From JAPWJZ01 sp035626855 (lineage in GTDB: Bacteria; Pseudomonadota; Alphaproteobacteria; Micavibrionales; UBA2020), in the NCBI GenBank assembly GCA_035626855.1, contig DASPMW010000019.1, positions 1-37,911 on the forward strand: a stretch of DNA of 37,911 nucleotides, in the 5' to 3' direction. Position 1 is the stretch's first letter, and each line of letters opens with the position of its first letter. Both the position numbers and the translations under genes were made by a program. Positions 13,407 to 20,618 of this stretch are shown in pieces. The notes under the pieces were generated by a model. That model worked only from the letters and a program-made list of their open reading frames with translations, searched no databases and was not told the origin of the DNA.

Positions 13407-14110
13407 TGATGGGGTTTTGCCTTGTGTTCCTGAAAAAAATGGACAATCATTCCGACGAACAACGCCGTGATAAGGGTCGCCAGGCAGTGGCTCAGATAAT
13501 GTTCGCCGCGCGCGATCTGGATCATACTGGAAATACCGCCGATGCCAAGTCCGGCGTAAAGCCCGAAATGCCGCCAGAACTTCGGCACCGCCCCGAAATA
13601 AAGGACTAGCAGGCTGAACCCTGCCGAGGGAAACCCCGCGGGGTAACAACGGGGCCGGAACGGCACAGGCTCCTGCAGGCCGACCGCCCCGCCGTATGCG
13701 GCGAGCTGCGCGGGGCAAAAATGTCCTGTCGTCGCCTTCAGCATTGTCACGATCCCCGGCACGACGATAAGCCCGAAAACCACCAGCAAGCTTATCTGGC
13801 GGTACTTCATGACCTGCGGATAACGGAAACTCGCGATAAATATGAAAACAAAGATAACCGCGATCGCTGTGAATATATCCACCGGCAGGTCGTGCAGCAG
13901 AAATGTCAGGCTCTTGTCCGATTTGTCGAGCATCCAGCACGCCCGCATGTTCGTCCCGCCACAGGTGAAATCAAAGAACCTGTCCGAAACGAGGCGGTCG
14001 AGCCGCAGCCCTTTATGCAGCAGGAACATGGACTGGATATAAATGAAGGAAAGGCCGGCGAGCTTTACCGCCTTCGCATGGAACGCCCGCTCAATTGCTG
14101 TCGTATTCAT
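13373..14110 (-). CDS. PAP2-family membrane phosphatase-like protein with altered active site
   Basis: 245 residues with about six membrane helices. PAP2 phosphatase blocks are in order: KATTGHFCP (Lys125 to Pro133), CYPAGFPSAGFSL (155-167) and ARGEHYLSHCL (200-210, His204). The Lys, the Cys-Pro and RGxHYxSH fit the PAP2 subgroup that accompanies phosphoethanolamine transferases. The second block normally reads P-[AS]-G-H, but here it is PAGF, so the histidine that usually acts as general acid is Phe160. The protein may act on lipid A or undecaprenyl phosphate groups, or may have lost activity. It is first in the operon. The start at 14110 is preceded by AAGGG and the PmrA box lies 75-91 nt upstream. 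Confidence 0.83.
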   Translation of the reverse strand: MNTTAIERAFHAKAVKLAGLSFIYIQSMFLLHKGLRLDRLVSDRFFDFTCGGTNMRACWMLDKSDKSLTFLLHDLPVDIFTAIAVIFVFIFIASFRYPQVMKYRQISLLVVFGLIVVPGIVTMLKATTGHFCPAQLAAYGGAVGLQEPVPFRPRCYPAGFPSAGFSLLVLYFGAVPKFWRHFGLYAGLGIGGISSMIQIARGEHYLSHCLATLITALFVGMIVHFFQEHKAKPHQCDCSRLKTIR

Positions 14111-14184
14111 CCCTTGCCTCGACTGTCATCTGCGTTGAATGCGTCTTCAGTATTCTTTTTCAGGACACAGAATATTTGTCCTGA

Positions 14185-14201
14185 CTTAAGTCAGGCTTAA
14201 G
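14185..14201 (-). promoter_or_regulatory. Perfect PmrA-box: CTTAAG-N5-CTTAAG
   Basis: CTTAAG at 14185-14190 and 14196-14201 are direct repeats spaced by 5 bp (11-bp period), matching the PmrA consensus YTTAAK-N5-YTTAAK at all twelve positions. Because CTTAAG is self-complementary it reads the same on both strands. A candidate -10 (TATTCT, 14174-14169) lies downstream towards the operon start at 14110. A 16-bp palindrome CCTGACTTAAGTCAGG (14180-14195) overlaps it. The site is well placed for autoregulation of the PAP2-pmrA-pmrB-eptA operon. Confidence 0.7.
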
Positions 14202-14249
14202 TTTGTAGCCATTCAAGGAGGGTCTACCGCCCGCCGGGATGGCGGTTCA

Positions 14250-15656
14250 TCAGACATTCAACCCGCCGGGGCCGCGTTTCAGTTTCGGCGGCGGGGGGAG
14301 GTTCTGGGGGAGGCCGGGTTTGGGTTGCGTGATTTCGGCGGCAGTGCCGCCCGCGATATCTTCCTTCAGCATCTGGATCGCGGTCTGGATCAGGCGCTTC
14401 TGGGTGCGGGTGCCGGCGAGTTCGGCCAAGTCGCTCATCCCGTTCGTGAAGTGATCGAGCAGTTTCGGCGACAGTGTTTTCCAGCCGTCGGTTTCGGTCA
14501 GCTGCTCGATCAGCTGGATGCCGGCATTCGACATTTCGCCGACCATGCGCTTGCGCTCGCTATCGTCCATCGCGGCGATCGCGGTCTTGAATTCCTGGCC
14601 CGTGATGCCGGCGGTGATGGCGGCGAAGGCGACCTTTTGCACGGCGGGGTTTTTCGATTCCAGCAGCGCGGCGGGGCCGCCGAAGGCGACTTCGTCGGCA
14701 TGGAGCGTGTTGACGACATCGGCGACAGCCGCGGGCAGCAGCTTCGAGAGGTCGCGCGCCGAATGGCCGCGCGTCGCTTCATCAACAAGGAGCACGGCCG
14801 CTGAAACGGAATCAAGGCTGTCGGTATCGATCAGCAGGTTGATGATCGGAAGCGTGTCGAGATCGTCGATATCGCTGTCCGAAATCACGCCCGCGCCAAG
14901 CCCTTTCAGCGTGCGCAGGACGATCGCGTCGGAGAGGATTTCATCGCGTGTGAGCGAAGCGACAACCTCGGGGTCAGTCGCGGGAGCCGCCGACGCAACG
15001 GCCGCAGGCTCGGCGAGGAAGATGCCCGCGGTCGCCATTTCGGCGCGCAGGCTTTTCAGCGCGTTATCGACCAGCTTGCGGCGCGTCGTGCCGCCCGCGA
15101 GATCGGCGAGCGTATTGACCGCTTCGACGAATTTTTCGACAAGCGCGGGCTCGACATCGCGGAACAGCTGGCTGCCCGTGCCGGCCTCGATGATCTCAAC
15201 CGCAAGGTCGGTCATTTCGCGGCCCATGGTCGCCAGGTCGTCGGCGGATGCCCATTGCTTCGCCTGCTCGAACTCCTCGCCCGAGCCCGCGACGGTGAGC
15301 GCGGCTGCCGCCAGCTTCACGGCCGCGAGATCGTTGGACGATAGCAGCGCCAGCAGGCCTTCGTTCGGTCCCTCAAAATCGCCCTGCAGCAGCGTGACGA
15401 TGGCGCCGACGCCCTGCGGCAGTTGCGCGATCAGGCTGGTCTTTTCCTGCGGGCCGCGGTGGCGCAGCATTTCATCCGCGATGATGATCGCGCCGATCCG
15501 CCCGTCCAGCGCGCCTGTTTCCTCGAATAGTTTGAGCACCGGATGGTCGCGAAGCTCGGCCAGATCGACCGGATATTCATCCCCCGCCGACAGCGTCGCG
15601 ATGACGGATTGCACAAGTTTATCGTCGCCGAGATCAGCAATGGAGAGCGCGGGCAT
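14250..15656 (-). CDS. Protein with two copies of an unrecognised ~190-residue helical domain
   Basis: 468 residues, soluble, Ala/Leu-rich and almost certainly all-helical. It is an internal duplication: repeat 1 about 10-210, an Ala-rich linker 211-238, repeat 2 about 240-437, then a Pro-rich tail ending PPPPKLKRGPGGLNV. Matching blocks are KLAAAALTVAGSGEEFEQA (113-131) with KVAFAAITAGITGQEFKTA (341-359), and EPALVEKFVEAVNTLADLAG (169-188) with SPKLLDHFTNGMSDLAELAG (396-415). The same domain occurs once in each of the next two genes upstream. The layered helices recall HEAT/ARM-like scaffolds, but no family is recognised. It follows the 15682-16341 gene by 25 bp, probably on one transcript. 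Function unknown. Confidence 0.85.
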   Translation of the reverse strand: MPALSIADLGDDKLVQSVIATLSAGDEYPVDLAELRDHPVLKLFEETGALDGRIGAIIIADEMLRHRGPQEKTSLIAQLPQGVGAIVTLLQGDFEGPNEGLLALLSSNDLAAVKLAAAALTVAGSGEEFEQAKQWASADDLATMGREMTDLAVEIIEAGTGSQLFRDVEPALVEKFVEAVNTLADLAGGTTRRKLVDNALKSLRAEMATAGIFLAEPAAVASAAPATDPEVVASLTRDEILSDAIVLRTLKGLGAGVISDSDIDDLDTLPIINLLIDTDSLDSVSAAVLLVDEATRGHSARDLSKLLPAAVADVVNTLHADEVAFGGPAALLESKNPAVQKVAFAAITAGITGQEFKTAIAAMDDSERKRMVGEMSNAGIQLIEQLTETDGWKTLSPKLLDHFTNGMSDLAELAGTRTQKRLIQTAIQMLKEDIAGGTAAEITQPKPGLPQNLPPPPKLKRGPGGLNV

Positions 15657-15681
15657 GAATATGACTTTCTAAAAAATCAGC

Positions 15682-16341
15682 TCAGGGCTTTGGCGGCTTG
15701 ACGCTTTTCGGCAGCCGGATTTCCTGCGTCACTTCGCTTTTGAGATTGGCGATGGAGGCGGTCATTGCCGACTTCATGCCGTCATCGGTGACGTGGTGCT
15801 GCAGGTTGTTCAGCCCTTCGACCAGCAGCACGAGCAGCTGCGGCGAGACATGGCGGAAATTCTTTTCAATCGCAAGCTTGTCGACCAACGGGATCGAGGT
15901 GCCGACCAGCGCATCGGCCGTGCGCGACAACTCTTCGGGACTCAGCATGCGCTTGACGGATTTGAACGTCTCGCCGGTCGAGCCGAAAGCAACGCCCGCG
16001 GCTGCGATTTTAAGGGCCGAGGGCGCGCCGTCGTTGATGAGCATCGCGAGATGCTCCATCGGCGATTTCACTTCTGCCGTCAGCAGGCCGACGAGATGCT
16101 GGATCGGCTCGGGCACAAACGGCGCCCAGGTTTTCGCATCGAAGCCGCGCACCATTTCCTCCGCCGCGAGCACCGCTGCAGTATGGCTGTCGAGCGATTT
16201 CGTATCCGCGAGCGTACGGATGACCGGGTTGCTGTCGACGCGATACTGCTCGAGCTTCGGCACCCCTTCCGCGCGGATAAGGCTGTTGATCGTGACCTGC
16301 ACGAGCGGATCACTGAGAAAATCGGAAAGCTTGAGCGACAT
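15682..16341 (-). CDS. Single-copy member of the ~190-residue helical domain family
   Basis: 219 residues from the ATG at 16341 (MSLKLSDFLSDPLVQ). Earlier in-frame ATGs are rejected because a good promoter (16385-16413) overlaps them and because SDPLVQ near the N-terminus aligns with NDPLVQ of the 16592-17257 protein and DDKLVQ of the 14250-15656 protein. Shared domain blocks: KIAAAGVAFGSTGETFKSV and SPQLLVLLVEGLNNLQHHV. The C-terminus is basic and Pro-rich, ending RLPKSVKPPKP. There is no signal peptide or membrane segment. No known family is recognised; a helical scaffold or binding protein is possible. Confidence 0.83.
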   Translation of the reverse strand: MSLKLSDFLSDPLVQVTINSLIRAEGVPKLEQYRVDSNPVIRTLADTKSLDSHTAAVLAAEEMVRGFDAKTWAPFVPEPIQHLVGLLTAEVKSPMEHLAMLINDGAPSALKIAAAGVAFGSTGETFKSVKRMLSPEELSRTADALVGTSIPLVDKLAIEKNFRHVSPQLLVLLVEGLNNLQHHVTDDGMKSAMTASIANLKSEVTQEIRLPKSVKPPKP

Positions 16342-16384
16342 GGCAAAACCCGTAACGGTATTTGAAAAATTATGAAACTGATGA

Positions 16385-16413
16385 TTCATAATCCCGGGAT
16401 GAGGGGAAGTCAA
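16385..16413 (-). promoter_or_regulatory. Promoter for the 16341-14250 gene pair
   Basis: Minus strand TTGACT (16413-16408), 17-bp spacer, TATGAA (16390-16385). The transcript should start near 16378, 37 nt before the chosen ATG at 16341. Confidence 0.58.
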
Positions 16414-16460
16414 TGCGGGTCTGCGAGGGTTTTTTACAAGGATTTCAATACACTTTAGTC

Positions 16461-16535
16461 GTCATTCCCGCGAAAGCGGGAATCCAACAGGATATGTCTC
16501 GCGAGCCCATGGATCCCCGCCTGCGCGGGGGTGAC
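16461..16535. repeat. REP-like inverted repeat pair
   Basis: Left unit GTCATTCCCGCGAAAGCGGG followed by AATCCA (starts 16461), right unit TGGATCCCCGCCTGCGCGGG followed by GGTGAC (ends 16535). The two are imperfect inverted copies, each with its own small hairpin. This is the common dispersed intergenic type. It lies between 16592-17257 and the promoter of the next gene and may stabilise or end the upstream message. Confidence 0.8.
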
Positions 16536-16591
16536 AAAGAGTGACGAATGGCATTCGGATGCGGCCGTGGGACGAAGGGATAAAGCGGGAA

Positions 16592-17257
16592 TTAAAGCCG
16601 CAACTTGCCACGCGCGACGTGCTTCAGGGCGGCGTACTGGCTGTCGGGGTCGATGCGGGGGGCGTGGTAGGTGACGTCGTTGGCGGTGCCCTGCATCATC
16701 GCGTATTTCAGCGAGGCGGAAGCTTCATTCACCATGGTGCGGCGGCTGGCATAGCCGGCCAGCTGCTTCATGTTGTCGAGGCCGTCGATGAATTGCTCGA
16801 CCAGCTTCGGCTCGATCGCGTTATGCGCGCCGGTTTCGACGAGCAGGTCGGCGATCTGCGCCATCATGTCGATGCCTTTTTGGACATCTCCCTTGCGGGC
16901 TTCGGCTTGGGACAGCGTTTTCTGGAAGCCAACGCCCGTGGTTTCCGCAATCAGCGTGCCCATAATGATCTTGAGGGCCGCACAGTCGTCGGCCTTGAAC
17001 AGGTAATCCGGCCCCTCGCCGCGCAGCTTGGGCGATTCCAGCAGGCTGATCACATCGGCGACGCGCGCATCGATCGCACCTTTCACGGTGCCCGACGCAG
17101 CCATCACGCCCGCGGCGGTCACAGGATCGAGCGCATCCGCCGCGATCAGCGCCTTCACGGCCGGAACGGCGTTGAGCGCATCGAGATCGATGCTCACGGC
17201 ATTGCGCGTTTTCTGCACAAGCGGGTCGTTCCAGATGTTTGTCTGCTCGAACTTCAT
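16592..17257 (-). CDS. Single-copy member of the ~190-residue helical domain family
   Basis: 221 residues from the ATG at 17257, beginning MKFEQTNIWNDPLVQKTRNA. Shared blocks with the neighbouring two proteins: KIIMGTLIAETTGVGFQKT and EPKLVEQFIDGLDNMKQLAG. The C-terminus is basic (LKHVARGKLRL). No ribosome site is visible, and the promoter at 17266-17294 would place the transcript start about 2 nt from the ATG, so translation from a leaderless mRNA is likely. Soluble and helical; function unknown. It is separated from its paralogues by the REP-like repeat. Confidence 0.83.
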   Translation of the reverse strand: MKFEQTNIWNDPLVQKTRNAVSIDLDALNAVPAVKALIAADALDPVTAAGVMAASGTVKGAIDARVADVISLLESPKLRGEGPDYLFKADDCAALKIIMGTLIAETTGVGFQKTLSQAEARKGDVQKGIDMMAQIADLLVETGAHNAIEPKLVEQFIDGLDNMKQLAGYASRRTMVNEASASLKYAMMQGTANDVTYHAPRIDPDSQYAALKHVARGKLRL

Positions 17258-17265
17258 GGCAATAG

Positions 17266-17294
17266 GGATAGCGGGGCGACTCTGCGCGAGTCAA
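17266..17294 (-). promoter_or_regulatory. Promoter for the 16592-17257 gene, leaderless arrangement
   Basis: Minus strand TTGACT (17294-17289), 17-bp spacer, CTATCC (17271-17266; TATCCC with 18 bp also fits). Only 8 nt separate the -10 from the ATG at 17257. Confidence 0.5.
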
Positions 17295-17399
17295 TAACAG
17301 TTAAATATTTGTTAAATTTACCGAAATCATGGAACCGGATCCGTGCTCGCAATCGGCGTTTTCGGTGTTACATTACTTATCCTGAAAGGATTTCCGAAC

Positions 17400-18839
17400 A
17401 TGCCCTCGCACAGCGCCACGACCGACAAGATCTTTTACGAAAAGACGAAGCTTTCCCCGGAGGCCGTCACAAAGCTGGTTGATAACAGCCTGACCGGCGC
17501 GGATGACGGCGAGCTGTTCATGGAATATGTGCAGAGCGAATTTTTCGGCTGGGATGACGGGCGGCTGAAGACCTGCACCTATGACACCGATATGGGCTTC
17601 GGGTTGCGCACCGTCGCGGGCGAGAAATTCGGCTTCGCGCATTCGTCGGAGCTGTCGGAGAAATCGATCGCGCGCGCGGGCGAAACCGTGAAATCGGTGC
17701 AGCAGGGCCATGGCGGCACGATGGACCTCAACCCGCATGGCACGAACCAGCAGCTGTATATCGACGACAATCCCCTCCTCCAGATCCCGTTCGAGAAAAA
17801 GGTCAAGCTGCTGCAGGATATCGATGCCTATGTGCGCGGGCTTGATCCGCGCGTGAAGCAGGTCAGCATCCAGATGGCGGCAAACTGGAAGGCCGTGCAG
17901 ATTTTACGCGCGGGCGGCCACAAGGCCTCCGACATCCGCCCGCTCGTGCGGCTCAACATTGCGGTGTACCTCGATGACGGCAAGGGGCGCATGGAAGACG
18001 GCTATTACGGCTTCGGCGGGCGCTATTCTTTCGACCATGTCTTCGATGAAACCGTGTGGAAGAAAGCGGCGGATGAAAGCTATCGCCAGGCGCTCGTCAA
18101 CCTCACTTCCGTCGATGCACCGGCGGGCGAGATGGCGGTGGTGCTTGGCCCCGGCTGGCCCGGCATCCTGCTACATGAAGCGATCGGCCACGGGCTTGAG
18201 GGCGATTTCAACCGCAAGAAAACTTCCGCGTTCTCAGGGCTGCTCGGCAAGCGCGTCGCAGCGCCCGGCGTCACGGTCGTCGATGACGGCACGATGCAGG
18301 ACCGCCGCGGCTCGATCACCATTGATGACGAAGGCACGCCCTCCCAGCGCACGACGCTGATCGAGGATGGCATCCTTGTCGGATACCTGCAGGACCGCAT
18401 GAACGCGCGCCTCATGGGCGTGAAGCCGACCGGCAACGGCCGCCGTGAATCCTACGCCGACCCCGTCATGCCGCGCATGACCAATACCGTCATGCTCAAC
18501 GGCGACAAGACGCCGGAGGAAATCATCGCCTCGGTAAAAAACGGTATCTACGCTGTGAATTTCGGCGGCGGCCAGGTGGATATTACCTCCGGCAAATTCG
18601 TGTTCTCCGCCTCCGAAGCCTACCTGATCGAAGACGGCAAGATCGGCCCCGCCGTGAAGGGCGCGACCCTCATCGGCTCCGGCGCCGACGCGCTGACGAA
18701 AGTGAAGATGGTCGGCAATGACATGAAACTCGACGACGGCGTCGGCACCTGCGGCAAGGATGGCCAGAGCGTGCCGGTCGGGGTGGGACAGCCGACGCTC
18801 AGGATCGACGGGCTGACGGTGGGCGGGACGAAGACTTAA
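17400..18839 (+). CDS. tldD: TldD metalloprotease family protein
   Basis: 479 residues, normal length for TldD. The zinc site HEAIGHGLEGD is present at His259-Glu260 and His264. GYYGFGGRYSFD, LIEDGILVGYLQDRMNARLM and GNGRRESYADPVMPRMTNT follow, as expected. TldD works with TldE in a heterodimer that degrades unfolded or modified peptides in the cytoplasm (antitoxin and microcin processing in E. coli). No tldE is in this window. The ATG at 17400 is chosen because AAAGGA lies 9 nt upstream; an in-frame GTG at 17343 would add a hydrophobic 19-residue extension without a ribosome site. It stands alone, divergent from the 16592-17257 gene. Confidence 0.95.
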   Translation: MPSHSATTDKIFYEKTKLSPEAVTKLVDNSLTGADDGELFMEYVQSEFFGWDDGRLKTCTYDTDMGFGLRTVAGEKFGFAHSSELSEKSIARAGETVKSVQQGHGGTMDLNPHGTNQQLYIDDNPLLQIPFEKKVKLLQDIDAYVRGLDPRVKQVSIQMAANWKAVQILRAGGHKASDIRPLVRLNIAVYLDDGKGRMEDGYYGFGGRYSFDHVFDETVWKKAADESYRQALVNLTSVDAPAGEMAVVLGPGWPGILLHEAIGHGLEGDFNRKKTSAFSGLLGKRVAAPGVTVVDDGTMQDRRGSITIDDEGTPSQRTTLIEDGILVGYLQDRMNARLMGVKPTGNGRRESYADPVMPRMTNTVMLNGDKTPEEIIASVKNGIYAVNFGGGQVDITSGKFVFSASEAYLIEDGKIGPAVKGATLIGSGADALTKVKMVGNDMKLDDGVGTCGKDGQSVPVGVGQPTLRIDGLTVGGTKT

Positions 18840-18850
18840 CTATCGCGCAG

Positions 18851-18940
18851 CACCATCCCGGCGAAAGTCGGGATCCAGTATTTGTATCTAATAATGCGGC
18901 ACAAGTTTTATGAACTGGACCCCGGCCTTCGCCGGGGTGG
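18851..18940. repeat. REP-like inverted repeat pair after tldD
   Basis: CACCATCCCGGCGAAAGTCG then GGATCCAGT at the left (from 18851), and ACTGGACCCCGGCCTTCGCC then GGGGTGG at the right (to 18940). They are inverted relatives of one another and of the pair at 16461-16535. Located 12 bp after the tldD stop, the structure could act as a transcript end. Confidence 0.75.
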
Positions 18941-18952
18941 CTTGCGGATAAA

Positions 18953-19030
18953 TGTCCTCCTGAGCGCAGCGAAGGATCTCCCTTGCTTGCGGAGAAAAAG
19001 GAAGATCCTTCGCTTTCGCTCAGGATGACA
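18953..19030. repeat. Second dispersed inverted repeat
   Basis: TGTCCTCCTGAGCGCAGCGA then AGGATCT (from 18953) is mirrored by AGATCCTTCGCTTTCGCTCA then GGATGACA (to 19030). This is the widespread TCATCCTGAGCGxAGCGAAGGAT type of intergenic repeat. It lies directly before the stop of the 19037-19423 gene and may terminate it. Confidence 0.75.
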
Positions 19031-19036
19031 ATGGTG

Positions 19037-19423
19037 TTAGCCGAGTTTCAGTTTTTTCGCGGCACCGATGACCTGCAAGGGGCTGGCGTTTTCGGGGAGC
19101 GGGGCTTCGGCTTTTTCGGCGATGTAATCGACAAAGGCAAGCGAGTAGCGCAGGGATTCCGCGGCGGCGATATTGCCGTTCTTGAGCGCGAGGTCGGCCA
19201 GCGCCTCCATGCGCTCGGAGGGGTCGGCGCCAAGTTTCTTCCAGCTGAGATGATCGTAAATTTTTGTCAGCAGACGGTCACCTTGCGTCGCGGTCCGAAA
19301 TGCGATGCGCGCGAAGCTGGCGATGGCCGGCTGACGCGGGTTGCGGATGTCTTCGATGTTTTTATCGAGATGTTTCGCGTAGGCGGTGATCAGGCGGTCG
19401 AGTTTGGGGGTGTATGCGGTCAC
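19037..19423 (-). CDS. Small uncharacterised helical protein
   Basis: 128 residues from the GTG at 19423, supported by GAGGAG 8 nt upstream and a promoter at 19461-19490. There is no signal peptide or membrane helix. The predicted structure is all-helical, with ALADLALKNGNIAAAESLRY suggesting a TPR-like helical pair (about 71-90). The C-terminus is basic (GAAKKLKLG), somewhat like the other tails noted here. No family recognised. Confidence 0.7.
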   Translation of the reverse strand: MTAYTPKLDRLITAYAKHLDKNIEDIRNPRQPAIASFARIAFRTATQGDRLLTKIYDHLSWKKLGADPSERMEALADLALKNGNIAAAESLRYSLAFVDYIAEKAEAPLPENASPLQVIGAAKKLKLG

Positions 19424-19460
19424 TGGGTTTTCTCCTCATTGCCGTTGGTATTTAGCGGCA

Positions 19461-19490
19461 AATATAGGGAAAATAATCGCGGTGAGTCAA
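19461..19490 (-). promoter_or_regulatory. Promoter for the 19037-19423 gene
   Basis: Minus strand TTGACT (19490-19485) and TATATT (19466-19461) with an 18-bp spacer; CTATAT with 17 bp also fits. The leader is about 30 nt and contains GAGGAG. Confidence 0.6.
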
Positions 19491-19553
19491 GACATATGTA
19501 CCCCACGCCATTTGCGTCATCCCGAACGGGGTGAGGCATGGCAGGGCTTAGGG

Positions 19554-19925
19554 TTATTTACAGACCGTGAGCTGCTCCTCGACGCTGACGAAGGAGACAG
19601 TGGTCCCCTCTTCCGCATCGGCGGCACGGTAACTGACGATGGTGCCTTTCCAATCGGGGTGCTTCTTGATTGTCGCGTCATAGGTGGTCTTCAGGCGGCC
19701 CAGCTCGTCCTTGAACTTGCACTGGCATTCGGCGGGGGGCTCGTTGACTTGCGCGCAGGCGGTGACTTCCTTGGTCAGGGCCGTCGTAATGTCGGAAATC
19801 GCGGTGGCGTCCGCGATCGCGGCTTCTTCGGTAAGGGTCACGGTGCGGGCGGCTTCGGCGGCGAAGACGATAGAGGCGGTGAAGCCGAACAGGACGAAGG
19901 CGGCGGCGGCCAGGATGGTCTTCAT
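19554..19925 (-). CDS. Small secreted protein with four cysteines
   Basis: 123 residues. A Sec signal peptide, MKTILAAAAFVLFGFTASIV then FA, with a likely cleavage after residue 22 (VFA-AE) indicates export to the periplasm. The mature part has Cys57, Cys67, Cys69 and Cys122, which could form two disulphides; a CQC pair lies near the centre. AAAGGA lies 8 nt before the ATG at 19925. I recognise no family. It may be an envelope protein; there is no catalytic motif. Confidence 0.75.
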   Translation of the reverse strand: MKTILAAAAFVLFGFTASIVFAAEAARTVTLTEEAAIADATAISDITTALTKEVTACAQVNEPPAECQCKFKDELGRLKTTYDATIKKHPDWKGTIVSYRAADAEEGTTVSFVSVEEQLTVCK

Positions 19926-19992
19926 GGGTAATATCCTTTCAAATATCGCCCCCGAACTGGCGGGGTCTATCGCCTAACGCGCCAGCCCAATA

Positions 19993-20031
19993 AAAATCCC
20001 CTCCCTGCGGTAATCTGCAGGGAGGGGATTT
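19993..20031 (-). terminator. Strong rho-independent terminator after the 20058 gene
   Basis: Arms AAATCCCCTCCCTGC (19994-20008) and GCAGGGAGGGGATTT (20017-20031) are perfect complements around an 8-nt loop. On the minus strand a T-run follows (complement of 19996-19992). It lies 27 bp past the stop at 20058. Confidence 0.88.
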
Positions 20032-20057
20032 GTCCCTCTGGGGAGAGGTATCCGGTA

Positions 20058-20483
20058 TTACTCGGCCGGCTGAACGATCGTCACGGCATCGACAACCGTG
20101 CGGGTCTCAGGCTTCACGAGGTAAACGTTGGTGCTGTCGGTCACATAGACCTCGCCCGACGGGGGCGGCGGCAGCTGCTGCACGACGGTCGTCGGCAGTT
20201 CCTGCCAGGTCACGGTCTGGGGAATGACCTGACCGGGCTTGAAGTACATGACGTTCGAGCCTTTGGGCGCGATGCAGCGATAGGAAGGATCGCGCAGCAG
20301 GTGCTTTTCTTTCACGAGCGTGGTGCCGGCGGGGCAGCCTTTGTTGGTTTCCATGATCCAGTCGCCGAGATAGGTGCGGTTTTGCTGGGTGAAGACAACG
20401 GTTTCAGCTTGAGCGGAGGGAGCTGCGACGAAGATGCCGCCAGCAAGCACGGCGACGCCGAGCATAAGGGTCAGTTTTTTCAT
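20058..20483 (-). CDS. Periplasmic protein with DUF1236-like C-terminus
   Basis: 141 residues from the ATG at 20483, with AAGGA 8 nt upstream. A Sec signal peptide (MKKLTLMLGVAVLAGGIFVA then APSAQA, cleavage after residue 26) is followed by a domain with one likely disulphide (Cys50-Cys70). The C-terminal portion, LPPPPSGEVYVTDSTNVYLV then KPETRTVVDAV, resembles the short C-terminal domain of DUF1236/RcnB-type periplasmic proteins (Pro-rich turn, then V-x-LV-x-P-x-T-x-x-V). The family match is by eye and tentative. Location should be periplasmic. It is monocistronic with a strong terminator. Confidence 0.78.
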   Translation of the reverse strand: MKKLTLMLGVAVLAGGIFVAAPSAQAETVVFTQQNRTYLGDWIMETNKGCPAGTTLVKEKHLLRDPSYRCIAPKGSNVMYFKPGQVIPQTVTWQELPTTVVQQLPPPPSGEVYVTDSTNVYLVKPETRTVVDAVTIVQPAE

Positions 20484-20618
20484 AGTTAAATCCTTTGTTT
20501 GATGGGGTAGCGGCGTTCTAACTTTCATTTCGCTTACCGGTTCCCCCGGTTGAAAAAAATCTGCACGCCCCTACGCATGGCATTAGAATAAGAACGGTGT
20601 GAACCGGAGATAGTGCCG

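Noticed and set aside
14226..14246. Terminator after the 14250 gene (ACCGCC/GGCGGT hairpin)
   Set aside because: Six-bp stem without a T-run on the minus strand; too weak to call.
16461..19030. CRISPR array or IS ends from the repeated palindromes
   Set aside because: The units are short, irregularly spaced inverted pairs of REP type, without spacers, cas genes, transposase or target duplications.
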